A DNA stretch of 64,000 nt from Helicostylum pulchrum (lineage: Eukaryota > Mucoromycota > Mucoromycetes > Mucorales > Mucoraceae). The notes below the pieces were generated by a model. The model searched no databases. It was not told where the DNA came from and saw only the letters and a list, made by a program, of their open reading frames with translations. The stretch lies in assembly GCA_025677825.1 (NCBI GenBank), contig JAIXMO010000043.1, positions 124,001 to 188,000 of the forward strand. Direction: 5' to 3'. This document shows, piece by piece, positions 36,019 through 46,337 of this stretch (position 1 is the first letter of the stretch; each line of letters opens with the position of its first letter). The position numbers were made by a program, and so were the translations under genes.

Positions 36019-36036
36019 GTTTTTACCTTTTGACAT
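34037..36036 (-). CDS. Histone-fold-like protein with Ser-rich and acidic C-terminal region
   Basis: Exons: first coding exon to 35340, then 35279-35204 and 35139-34037. The N-terminal 220 residues look like histone-fold helices: RIGHYVCQRAAHAIIAEIGP, DALSSINSFLDEFIALLVM, LDLVLLKTAVIQLLP, then APVVVIYVTTIVEHIAEYVL and EHIRVKEVLVTLLDD. The rest is disordered: Ser-rich, poly-Pro (TTPPPPIPPLP), a run of about 19 Asn encoded by an AAC repeat, and an acidic end (EEDEEWFIEEEEWEDDSEEEE-like). It resembles a conserved but uncharacterised fungal group. The start is uncertain: the ATG at 36036 is separated from the main frame by a 41-nt homopolymer (35977-36017) and is one base out of frame as assembled. 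Confidence 0.6.
34207..34266. repeat. (GTT)n microsatellite encoding poly-Asn
   Basis: About 19 tandem GTT units on the plus strand, read as AAC (Asn) in the minus-strand gene at 34037-36036. Likely length-variable between strains. Confidence 0.9.
35977..36017. repeat. 41-nt T homopolymer near a start codon
   Basis: An uninterrupted T run (A on the coding strand) just downstream of the likely ATG of the minus-strand gene at 34037-36036. Its length decides whether that ATG is in frame. Confidence 0.9.
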
Positions 36037-38458
36037 GGTTTTTCTCTTTTAGACAATAATAAAAATAGGAAAAGAAAGAAAGAAAAATAGAAGAAGAGGA
36101 AGAGGAGTACAAGCAAGAAAACTACTGCTGTTTAGGGAAAAAAACGAAAAAAAAAAATGGAGGGGTGAAGGGGGGGGGGGGGAGTGAGAAGGCTGTTTTT
36201 CTTTTTTTATTAAAAAAGAAAGAAAAATAGAGTACAAAAAAAAAACTTTGTTTAATTGAAATCATGCTTTTCAACAATTGGTGTGGGTTTTCACTAAACA
36301 ATCATCCAACATAACTGTAAGGTAATACAAATAAAAAAAAACAGTTGAAGGAAACAAGTTTTTTTCTTACATGCATCACTGAGTTGTAAAAAAAAACACC
36401 TCACTTTTTGACTCTTTTTTGCTAAACAAATAGTAAAATGATCAAAACATGATACTAAATAAATGCCATGTATTTATATACACAAAGCCGTTTATAGTAA
36501 TAAATATGAAGGGCACGGTACTTATTAAAATGGTTACCTCTATTCACCTGATGAAACTGAAACCTACGTTTAATTTAAAAAGAAACCCTTTATTTTTTTT
36601 ATATTTTGGGGTTTCGCGTACTTCACTAACCAATTATTCGTACTAAGGCATATCTTTATGCAATATTTGAAATGTATTGTATTAATAGTAATAGCACTAG
36701 ATGCTTTATCAATAAAATATACTAGACATGCTCTTTCTTTACAAGTACCCAGCATAATATTACTTTGTTTTATTGATCAACTGATATAAACTATTATTGA
36801 GGCTGTCAAGACCAAGTAACTAAAGCAAAAAAAAAGGGTAATTATTCAGTTCTTAATAGGAGTGATAACTACACCAATCTCAGAAGTTTGCCAACATCTA
36901 CGAATTAAACAAGCCATATTCACATAGCTTACATCTGTTACTACGTTCTTTTTCCTTTCTTTTTTTAGACCAATGAAAATTTTTAGTTCGTTGACTCTAT
37001 GCTTTGTCGACATAATAAACTTTTAGTCGCATTCATACCGAACCTGCACTTGCTCCCTTAGGATAAATGCAAGCAATGCAAAAAAAGTCTGGCGCCAACT
37101 TTCTGTTGTCACTACCTCAAGGAAGGAAGGAAGGAATACATCTTTTTTTAGGGTACATCATTGTTACACTACCTGCAATAAGATGTGAGTACATGAATCT
37201 TTTTAAAGATCATCTAATGCCTCTTTACACATATATATCATCGTTATGATACAATGTCACATTCATTAAAAAGATCCTTTTAAATGGATCTATGAACCTA
37301 GTTAGGCTAGTGCCGTAAAATAACTTATTAACTTATTGTTATGCATTAAAGTAAGTTTTTATATCCTTAGCAGACTAAAAAAAGGAACACAACTTGTATA
37401 AAACATCTCTTTAAGGAATTCTAATCCAACTGCATGTACACACTCGGAAAAGAGTTCTACCCTTTGGAGAGACCCTCAACTACTGTGTCACAGTCACGAA
37501 AAAAAGCCTTCCATAAAGATATAAAGAACAATAGGAACTGGTGCAAAAAAAAAATAAAGGGGATGGTCGTAAAGTATAAATTGAAATTCCAAGTTCTGAA
37601 AATTTAACCTTTGTATCTGTTAGATAGGCTTTTTTTTTCAGTCTTATCACCGAAAAACGTTGGCTTTTTGGGATAGTATCATGATCGAGATAAGGTATAT
37701 TTAATATTACTGTTATGTTTATTTTATGTAACACCAGGAGAGAAAAAGGGCAATATCAACTATACCTTATCAACTTTGAGGTCAAAAAAAAAAAAAATCT
37801 ACAGCTAAAACATGTATATCAAGATCTCCCAAAAAGGCTAAACAAAAACTGACGAGATATGGGCCCATCTGTATTTGATCATTTGTTTAAATGTACAATA
37901 ATAAATTTATATAAGAACAGACTATACTAGCTAAATAGCACCATTATTAAAGTAATTCTCGAGTCTTTTGTCTTTTTTTGGAAGAATTAAAGTGCAAACA
38001 CTAAAGCAACTTTTTTTCAACTTTTTCAACTGCCTGTCAACAGTGTAAATCAGGTACTAAGCCTATGGAATGTTGATTCTTGGCTGTCATTTTTTTTTTA
38101 TCTTGCAGACAAAAATCTGCTTAATGCCAAGATGAGACAAGGAGATCAAATGATACCTTGAAGTTACTGATAGAATTGCACATCTTGAATATATTATTCT
38201 CGAACTTATAACAGTGGCTTTCACAGAAACTTACCCAAAGAATCTAACTATAATTTTTTTTTTTTTTACCCCTTTATAAAAGACAGTCTCATCTTTTGAA
38301 GTGAGTCACACAAATGAAGGTACGAAAAGTAAAAAAAAAAAAAAAAAAAAAAATTTATATATAAAAAAGACCTGAAACTGTAACTTAAAATTTTTTCGGT
38401 GGTTTTTTTGTCACCCTTAATTCCTTTTTTTTCTCTCTAATTTTAAATAAATAAAAAA
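36037..38458. other. Intergenic, about 2.4 kb
   Basis: No credible coding region; several chance frames of about 60 codons. Contains a G-run at 36171-36182 and A-runs near 37782 and 38331-38353. The region just before the GMP synthase ATG is T-rich with TTTTTTTCTCTCT, a typical fungal core promoter. Confidence 0.4.
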
Positions 38459-40057
38459 ATGTCTATTGAACATATGAATGAAGCATTTGATACTGTCCTT
38501 ATTTTGGATTTCGGGTCTCAAACCTCTCACTTGATCGCTCGTCGTATTCGTGAGTTTGGTATCTACTGTGAACTTTTACCATGTACCCAAAAGATGGCTG
38601 AGCTCCACTTTAAGCCTAAGGGTATCATCTTATCTGGATCTCCTTACTCTGTTTATGACAAGGATGCACCTCGTGTTGATCCTGCTGTCTTTGACTCTGG
38701 TGTTCCCGTTTTAGGTATCTGTTATGGTCTCCAAGAGATGACTAACCTCATGGGTGGTAAGGTTGAAGCCTGTGATCATCGTGAGTACGGATATGCCAAG
38801 TTGGAAATTAACCATTTCCCCGAGCACCCCTTTGCCGATAAGTTATTACAAGGTATTGAGTCCCCTACTGAAGTCTGGATGTCTCACGGTGATCAAGTTA
38901 CCGGTGCTGCCGAGAACTTTTTGGTTATCGGTACTACCAACACTGCTCCCTTTGCTGCTGTTGCTCACAAGGAGAAGCCCTTCTACGGTATCCAACTCCA
39001 TCCCGAGTTAACTCACACTGCTTGTGGTAAGGATATCTTGCGTAACTTTGTCTTGGACATCTGTCAAGCTGCTCCTTCTTGGACTATGGAGTCCTTTGTT
39101 GATAAGGAAATTGCTCGTATTCGTCAAATTGTCGGTCCTACTGGTCGTGTCATCGGTGCTGTCTCTGGTGGTGTTGATTCTACTGTTGCTGCCAAGTTGA
39201 TGCACGAAGCTATTGGTGATCGTTTCCATGCCATTCTTGTTGATAACGGTGTTATGCGTTTGAATGAATGTGCTAACGTCAAGAAGATGTTGGTTGACAA
39301 GATGGGTATTAACCTCAAGATTGCTGATGCCTCTGATATGTTCCTTGATAGACTTAAGGGTGTCATTGACCCTGAAGCCAAGCGTAAGATCATCGGTAAC
39401 ACCTTTATTGAAGTCTTTGAAGCTGAAGCTGCTATTGTCGATAAGGAGTGCGGTGGTGAAATTGAGTACTTGTTGCAAGGTACCTTATACCCTGATGTGA
39501 TTGAATCTATTTCTTTCAAGGGACCTTCTGCTACCATCAAGACCCATCACAACGTTGGTGGTCTTTTGGAAAACATGAAGCTCAAGTTGATTGAACCTCT
39601 TCGTGAACTCTTCAAGGATGAAGTACGTGAACTCGGTAAGATTTTAGGTCTTGATGATGAATTAGTCTGGCGTCATCCCTTTCCCGGACCAGGTATCGCT
39701 ATTCGTGTTCTTGGTGAAGTCACTCGTGAGCAAGTTCATATTGCTCGTATGGCTGATAACATCTATATTGAAGAAATTAAGAAGGGTGGTTTCTATCGTC
39801 AAATCTCTCAAGCTTATGCTGCTTTGCTTAACGTCAAGGCCGTTGGTGTTATGGGTGATAAGCGTACTTATGAGCAAGTTGTTGCTTTAAGAGCTGTCGA
39901 GACCACTGATTTCATGTCTGCTGATGTTATGATCGGTGCCGAATGGTTCTTATGCTTGAAGCGTATTTCTTCTAGAATTATTAACGAAGTTAAGGGTGTT
40001 AACCGTGTTGTATATGATATTAGTTCTAAGCCTCCTGCTACCATTGAATGGGAGTAA
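38459..40057 (+). CDS. GUA1: GMP synthase (glutamine-hydrolysing)
   Basis: Converts XMP to GMP using ATP and glutamine, the last step of de novo guanine nucleotide synthesis. Intronless, 532 residues. The class I glutamine amidotransferase domain has the nucleophile Cys88 in GICYGLQ and His181/Glu183 in QLHPELTH. The ATP pyrophosphatase domain carries the P-loop SGGVDST (236-242). The C-terminal dimerisation domain ends in IEWE, the usual terminus. Start context is AAAAAAATGTC. Codon bias is as strong as in the ribosomal genes. It converges with the DUF1752 gene, 193 bp between stops. Confidence 0.98.
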   Translation: MSIEHMNEAFDTVLILDFGSQTSHLIARRIREFGIYCELLPCTQKMAELHFKPKGIILSGSPYSVYDKDAPRVDPAVFDSGVPVLGICYGLQEMTNLMGGKVEACDHREYGYAKLEINHFPEHPFADKLLQGIESPTEVWMSHGDQVTGAAENFLVIGTTNTAPFAAVAHKEKPFYGIQLHPELTHTACGKDILRNFVLDICQAAPSWTMESFVDKEIARIRQIVGPTGRVIGAVSGGVDSTVAAKLMHEAIGDRFHAILVDNGVMRLNECANVKKMLVDKMGINLKIADASDMFLDRLKGVIDPEAKRKIIGNTFIEVFEAEAAIVDKECGGEIEYLLQGTLYPDVIESISFKGPSATIKTHHNVGGLLENMKLKLIEPLRELFKDEVRELGKILGLDDELVWRHPFPGPGIAIRVLGEVTREQVHIARMADNIYIEEIKKGGFYRQISQAYAALLNVKAVGVMGDKRTYEQVVALRAVETTDFMSADVMIGAEWFLCLKRISSRIINEVKGVNRVVYDISSKPPATIEWE

Positions 40058-40250
40058 ATTATATATAGACAATTGTAAATTAAAATATAGAACAGCAATT
40101 GTAGAATAAATATTTGTTTATTAGAAATGTAAAAATGTATATAATTATTAGTATGAGTGTGTGTGAGTGTGTGAGTTTTGGCTTATTATTTACAAGATAA
40201 GATATATGAAAAAGAGGGGGGATGTTTTTTTGGGGGTTAAAAGAAGAAAT

Positions 40251-41126
40251 TTACCAGTAACCTATTGATACTTCATTCATTATAGGTTTTGGTAACTCAA
40301 CACTTGGGTTTAATATGATATCATGCGCGAATCCATGCTGTTCCCATTCAATACATTTTCTCATACTCGTGGATAATTCATCTGTTACATGTTTTTGATT
40401 TGGTACAACATGAATAGCTTGAGTGGCCAATCGGGTGCGTTCAGCACGAAGCATATTTGACAAAATGGAATGTCCCTTTGTGCGCTTGATAGGGGATCTT
40501 TTCTTGAATTCTGATAAAAAGGCAGTTTCATCACAATCATGAACGTGGTCCGTGTTTACTTGAATTGGCATGATACTCGTTTTAGGTGTAGATTCATCTT
40601 CATCTTCATCGCTACTATCGGAAGACCAACCTTCTTCATCTGTATCTGACTCATCTTCATTAATAAAAAATTTACTTGTCGTAGTAGATGACTTTGTTTG
40701 CGGTTTTACAAACATAATCTCCTTCTCCTTCTTTATCGCAGCTTGTACTTTTGGTGCTTGAATTTTAATTTCGTTTTCTTTAAAAGACGAAATGATACGC
40801 TTTAATGATGAAAGTGGTTTATCTAATTCCTTGATTAAGGTTGAAGGGGGCTGAATAGGAATTGGTGTAGGCGCAGTTCGTTTTAATGAGGATTCACGAT
40901 ACCATAATCTCCAACTCATATTTTCTAATCGTCTACCATTTTCTAAGCTATCTTTACACTTTGAAAATACTATATATAAAACTGTTAGTATCTTCTTGCT
41001 TATATATCATATTCGCTTATTCTTACCAGTCCACATATAAGATAAATTGTCTGTATTGTTTTCGTCAAGTTTATTGATATTAGGAATCGCTAATGAAAGT
41101 ACCGGTAAATCGAGTGTTTTCATCAT
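40251..41126 (-). CDS. DUF1752 (AreA GATA-like) protein, possible PP1 regulator
   Basis: Exons 41126-41027 and 40969-40251 give 272 residues. The core FSKCKDSLENGRRLENMSWR (35-54) with LWYRE is the DUF1752 block found at the N-terminus of AreA-type GATA factors and in Reg1-type proteins; no zinc finger follows, so it is not a GATA factor. KEIMF (116-120) fits the RVxF-type docking motif for protein phosphatase 1. An acidic Ser/Asp region follows (DESDTDEEGWSSDSSDEDED), and the C-terminal FLSEFKKRSPIKRTKGHSIL and SNMLRAERTRLA blocks look like the conserved end of this family. A role like Reg1 (Glc7/PP1 targeting in carbon regulation) is an inference. Confidence 0.75.
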
Positions 41127-41424
41127 TTTAATGTTTATAATTTTTGCAAGTGTAATTGAAGAAGAAGAAAAAGAGTTTTATTTTAAAATAGGTGTGTTTA
41201 TATATAAAAAAAAATAAAAAAAAGAGAGGCGGCAAAAGAAAAAGCCTAGATCTAAGATAGTAAAAGTACATCGGTTACACGACAAGTATGACTGATACGA
41301 TTTATTTCATTCAGCCTGAACATCTTCGAAAGATGATTGGCTTAAAAAAATACAGGGAAGAGAAAAAGGTTCTGTTACTTGGTAACTCATATTCTTTTTT
41401 TTTTTCAAAAAGCTCATATTGATC

Positions 41425-42665
41425 ATGTCTCAATGGGAAACCATTCAAGATCGGTCCTCTCATATATCACCTACGAAACTAAGTTCACCTAAAAACTATT
41501 CTACTAAACGTGGTAAAGATATATTCGATGGTAAATTCTGCCCTTTTTTTTTTGTTTCTATATTTTTTCTATTTCGTTCATCAACTTAAAAAAGTCACGT
41601 AGCTGTTTTAAAGTCTTCCATTAGCACAACTTCAAATAACATGACAAACCAACCTGTTGAAAGAGTAAAAGTAAATGACGACACTTTTTTATATATATAC
41701 ATAGTCCGTTTTCTTATGACCAATCTTTTTTTTAAAAATAATAATAATAATAATAGCAAAGTAAGCTTACAGTCAAGTCAATATTAGTATGTATACTCTT
41801 CGTTTTGTCGATTCCTTTATGCTTGCTGTGTTATAAATCAGAAAATAATGCATGTATACGTGTAAATACGACATATTATATTCAACAGATCCAAAATACC
41901 CCGGGCTTGATAACGTCTCGCGTCACACAACCTTTTGTTTCGAACTTCCAGACGGTCTGGGCGGACTTGACTACAGAAAAATTTGTTTACTATTACGAAA
42001 CTGCGGCATACCCAATGTTAAAGTACACAAAGGAGTGTATATATGTATGTTATAATTTTATCAAAAATGAATTGGACGGCTATGTCAACCCAAAGATAGT
42101 ACCTGAAATGAATATAAAAGACTATCAAGTAGAAGAAAAACTAAAAAAGACAGCCAGAGCCATTCTAGACTATATGGATTTAACACAAAGAACAGGCATG
42201 CAACAAAAAGAAGCGACAGAGAAAGCGCATGAAATTATTAAAAGTTTAAAAACCAATTTACTACAAGAAAAGCCCGAATTATTACGAGGTGATAGAGATA
42301 CTGACATTGTCTCGTATGAAATCCGAGCAATTATGCAAGTAGCTAAAATAGAACGATCGCAATTAAAGCAGCAGCTTGAGCTTTTACAGTCTCGTTTAGT
42401 TGAAGAAAAGGACACAGACCTCGTTATTAGTGCACTAAAGTTGGAAATCGATCAGTTACGAGCAGCTGCAGAAAACAATGTACGAAAGCGAACTGAGCAA
42501 GCTTTATCTCGTTTGGATGAAATCATATCACCATCCACATCTATTGGTATTAAAATGATGCAAGATGTACAGCAAGCACGACGAGATGCCTTAAAAGAAT
42601 TACGGTTTATTTATCGCGATATTTATCAAATAAATCAAGTCATTGATAATACGCTACTTCAATAA
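41425..42665 (+). CDS. Hypothetical coiled-coil protein
   Basis: Model: exons 41425-41530, 41603-41664 and 41889-42665, 314 residues. The N-terminus is Ser/Lys-rich and disordered. A segment rich in aromatic residues (FVSNFQTVWADLTTEKFVYYY, YPMLKYTKECIYVCYNFI) follows. From about residue 130 the protein is nearly all helix with heptads (SQLKQQLELLQSRLVEE, DLVISALKLEIDQLRAAAE), ending DIYQINQVIDNTLL. No family recognised. The second intron is long for this window (224 nt), and an alternative start at 41289 opens another frame, so the 5' end is uncertain. It is divergent from the DUF1752 gene, 298 bp between starts. Confidence 0.6.
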
Positions 42666-45244
42666 ATAAATAAAAAAGCCTTTCTTTGATACTTCCAAAA
42701 TTTACAGAAATGTCTAATCCTTTAGTATCTGATACGAGTAATTTCTTTTTATTTTAATAAAGCCCTTTGTTAATTAGTACTCTCAAATAGCTTAATTTCC
42801 TGCGTCAGAAGAAAAAGGGGGGGAAAATATCCTATTTATATACACCTGGATATTAATGTTACGTTATAGGAAAATATATATGTATATTCTGACAGTAATT
42901 AATGCTGTAGAATGTAACACTCGGTTAAACCTTTTAATATGTTCACACGGCCGGAGGTTCGTGCTGTTTTAACAAAAAAGAAAAAAAAAAGATCATCCAC
43001 GGTAAAAAAAAAAAATCCTGCGTACACACATGTCTTTCCAACGGCTTCTTCTTCTCCTCCTTCATTCTAATACGCCGAGTGCATATTTGTATTGTATTTA
43101 TAACAAACATAAATAAGCTGCATATTTATGCTGGAGAAAACAATAATACAACTAGTTGGCTTCTATTTATACTACAGATTACACAAGCAAAAGTGTATGA
43201 CAATTACATGCAAAGGTTTAGTTCTTAAATATGGTATGTAGTACAATGTAAATCTAGACAGTGTAAATCTAGACAAATGTAAATCTAGACAATTTCGAGT
43301 GGTAAATTAATAAACTATTTCTGCTTACAAGAAAAAAAAAGATAGGTAAGCTTGCACGGAGAAGAGGAGGAGAGAAACCACCTAATTTAACTGTGTACAT
43401 ATAAAGTAACTTGTTATTGTTGCATGTTTAAAATGTTGGGAGAAAGCGGGGGGTGTTTTGTCTTGTTTGTTGGGTCGAATTGGTAATACAATACACACTT
43501 TGGACAACATTCCAATCCGAAAGAAAGTATATCTTAAAGTACGCAATTCTTATTTTTTTTTGCGCATAATGTTATTATACCTGTATGTGATTGTAAATCG
43601 ATTTACTGACTTGAATAATTTCTACTTTTTTTTTTTTTTTTTTTTTTTTTTGTACTCACAGTACCTTGGCACTAAATAAAAAAAAATTAAATGTCTCACA
43701 GATACTTTTTGTCTTTACGGAATTGCTTTTCGGTAAAGCATGCGTATATATTTTGAAATAGTGTCCAATATACAACCAAATAAGTCTAAACATGCCAATT
43801 AAAATAAATTGACACTTTTAATCTTGATCCAATTTCTTTGTTTTTCTTTTTTTTTACGCTGTTTTACAAGTGCTTAAAATGGAGTTAACTATTTTATGGA
43901 CAAACTCAGATGGTACAAACAATCGGTACATCAACCTAGATTTGACATAAGAATAAACTAGGCTGAAAAAAACTTATTCTTGAGTGACCTAAAATTAAGA
44001 CGCCAAGAAAAGATTACCGCGAAAATATATTTTGTGTGTATAGAACTTTAAACCTGCAATTGGAAAAAAGATGACAAAAAAGAAGGGATCACGCGAGCTC
44101 ACACAACAAAGGATATTAATTGATTTCATATGCCTTTAATATCTGGTATAGAGAACTTAGCATATGTCTTTCATACTACAATGCAAATACGTAATTGTGT
44201 ACATTAACTGGCTTCTGTACTTTCTATTTCATTAAAGTTGCCGTAGATCTTTTTTTTTTTTTTTTTTCATATTCACATTACTTTCAAATTGTGATTCCCG
44301 CTCTTTATTAGATAGTTACACTTTAATAAAGAAACTTTTGTGAGGATGAGAAAAAAAAAAGGTTCCGTAAAAGGGGATCTTCCATATAGCTCTCCGAGAA
44401 GGAAATGATAATTTAATAGTACATACATGCCTAGTACAAGCTAATTACAGGTAGTACAATTTGCTAACTATCTTAAATGTGGCTACCTAATAAAGCACTT
44501 TTTTTATATATATATAATTCAGAGACTCAAACATTTCTGATAGAACAATCTGCCGAACCTAGAATACTTAGAAGAGTGAACAGTCTTTTTACTGAAACGC
44601 GCGAAAAAAAAAGAGTTTCAGGTACCTGCAAAACAAGGCTTTTTTCGTTAAAATGTTGCTTATAAACTTGTAGCATTTTTTTTTTACGCCTCTAAATAAA
44701 CTTGAGTTTTCCGGAACTTTAATTGAATTAGTCAAAAATAGAGGGGAGGTGGTGGGTATAAGATTAAATAGCTGGTTTCTTTTTTAGCAGGATACACAAA
44801 GAGGGTTTGCTTTTTTCTTGGGCCAGTCAAAAAATAATAAAGAGCGCCACGAGAACAATTCCCCGTGTTCCATTGGACACAAAACTTTAACTCAAAAAAA
44901 AAAAGAGGAAAATTTTATACAGCAAAAAAGTGGGGGGCTTCTTTATTATTTATTATCGTAGCTGTAAACAATCATATTTCGAGATATAACACAACATTAA
45001 AGTAACGAGTGTAAAAAAAAAGAAAAAAGAGTTGCAGCACCTGAGGTCACTTGGTTTCTAAAGTAGCGATATGTTTGGTTTGGAGTTTAAAAAAGGTCCA
45101 TTTTATGTCCGCATTGGTTACCTCGACTTGTCTATAAAAATTCCACTTATTTTTAATGCTTAGAAAATAACCTTTTTTTTTCTTGTAAAAACTTTTTTTT
45201 TCTCTCTTTCTTTCACGTCTTTTTTTTTTTTTAACTGTTCAAAA
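42666..45244. other. Intergenic, about 2.6 kb
   Basis: No gene recognised. Contains a short tandem repeat at 43247-43292, a poly-T run at about 43627-43651 and another at about 44251-44268. A 73-codon frame at 43458-43679 ends inside the poly-T and is rejected. Confidence 0.4.
43247..43292. repeat. Three tandem copies of TGTAAATCTAGACA
   Basis: Three units of 15-16 bp, each containing the XbaI-like palindrome TCTAGA. No gene nearby; possibly a young tandem duplication. Confidence 0.85.
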
Positions 45245-46111
45245 ATGCCTTCTATTTTATCATCAAGACGTACGCCTAGCTTACAAAGAATCAATGAAAA
45301 ATCTCCTTTGATGCCGTCAAGAGATAACCTTGAACATCAAATGGAACAAGGTTCAATTGAAGCGGCTTTCACATTGGCTTCAATCACGGAATATAGACAT
45401 GATCAGTTTTGTCATAACTGTGATACGATCGCAAGTTATTACCTTTCGGCATTTGGTCTCGTCAAGAGCAGCCCGATGATTGAATGCAATTCACTTTTAT
45501 TGGCTCTTGTACAACAGACAATCCTGTTTATTCAATGTCATTTGGATATATCCAGGGAGACTCATATAGCTTGGTTACCTATGTTGATGGCCGAATTACG
45601 TGCTTTAGGAAAATCAATCAAAGATCAAAGTGCTGAACCGGATAGATTTGTATCTTTGCCCAATATGGATCAAGTAAGTAACGATACCTATATTGATGAT
45701 TCAATTGAAGGTGATTATGGTCGTGCTGTTCGTATTTCTATCTACCATTGTCGTGCTGTACTTTGTGAAGATATTGATACTACAAAATCCATCTTTTATT
45801 ACCGTAAATGCGTATCCGTGCGTACAAGCCCGCTAGAATCTCAGAAACTCCAACAATCAGCAAAGTTAGCTCTTCAGCATTTAATTACCGACGGACAGAA
45901 ATATGCAACAGATACTCGTCCAAGACTACCTTCCAGGACTTCTTCCGTTTCTAGTGGCGCTTCGTCATCTTGTCCAATGTCTTGTTCAAACTGTGGTGTA
46001 GAGAAAAGAGGTATGCCCGTTTGCTCGAAATGTAAATCTCAGTATTATTGTGGTGTACGCTGTCTTAAAGCGCATAAACCTGTTCATGACTTGGAGTGTA
46101 GTGCGCTTTAA
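45245..46111 (+). CDS. MYND-type zinc finger protein
   Basis: Intronless, 288 residues. The last 40 residues are a complete MYND finger (CSNCGVEKRGMPVCSKCKSQ, YYCGVRCLKAHKPVHDLEC, about 247-285) with all Cys/His ligands. The preceding 230 residues are mostly helical with no recognised domain (AAFTLASITEYRHDQFCHNC; VRISIYHCRAVLCEDID) and may be TPR-like, followed by a Ser-rich linker. It lacks a SET domain, so it is not a SMYD methyltransferase. MYND fingers bind proline-rich peptides; the partner is unknown. Confidence 0.85.
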   Translation: MPSILSSRRTPSLQRINEKSPLMPSRDNLEHQMEQGSIEAAFTLASITEYRHDQFCHNCDTIASYYLSAFGLVKSSPMIECNSLLLALVQQTILFIQCHLDISRETHIAWLPMLMAELRALGKSIKDQSAEPDRFVSLPNMDQVSNDTYIDDSIEGDYGRAVRISIYHCRAVLCEDIDTTKSIFYYRKCVSVRTSPLESQKLQQSAKLALQHLITDGQKYATDTRPRLPSRTSSVSSGASSSCPMSCSNCGVEKRGMPVCSKCKSQYYCGVRCLKAHKPVHDLECSAL

Positions 46112-46337
46112 ATTCAAAAACGCGCGTGTTTCCCGCTTTTCATATTTTTTATTTTTATGTTCTTGTATATTGTTTTTTGTTGTTGGAATACCCCCCTTTT
46201 CTTATGTTTTCTGCGCGAGTAAAAAAAAAAGACAAATAATCCATCATTTGTTTATCCTGAAATCGTTATTATTATTATTACCTCTTTCTTTTTTTTTTAT
46301 TATTGTCTAGTATTGTTTTTTAAAAATAAATATTATT
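46112..46337. other. Convergent 3' spacer
   Basis: Short AT-rich spacer between the MYND gene and PET127. Confidence 0.4.

Noticed and set aside
39008..39540. Long antisense frames within GMP synthase
   Set aside because: Shadow frames produced by strong codon bias of the real gene.
41289..41425. Upstream ATG as the start of the coiled-coil gene
   Set aside because: Its splice continuation enters a frame that stops within 60 codons; the start at 41425 joins cleanly to the later exons.
43458..43679. 73-codon hydrophobic open frame
   Set aside because: It reads through a poly-T tract, so the hydrophobicity is a homopolymer artefact.
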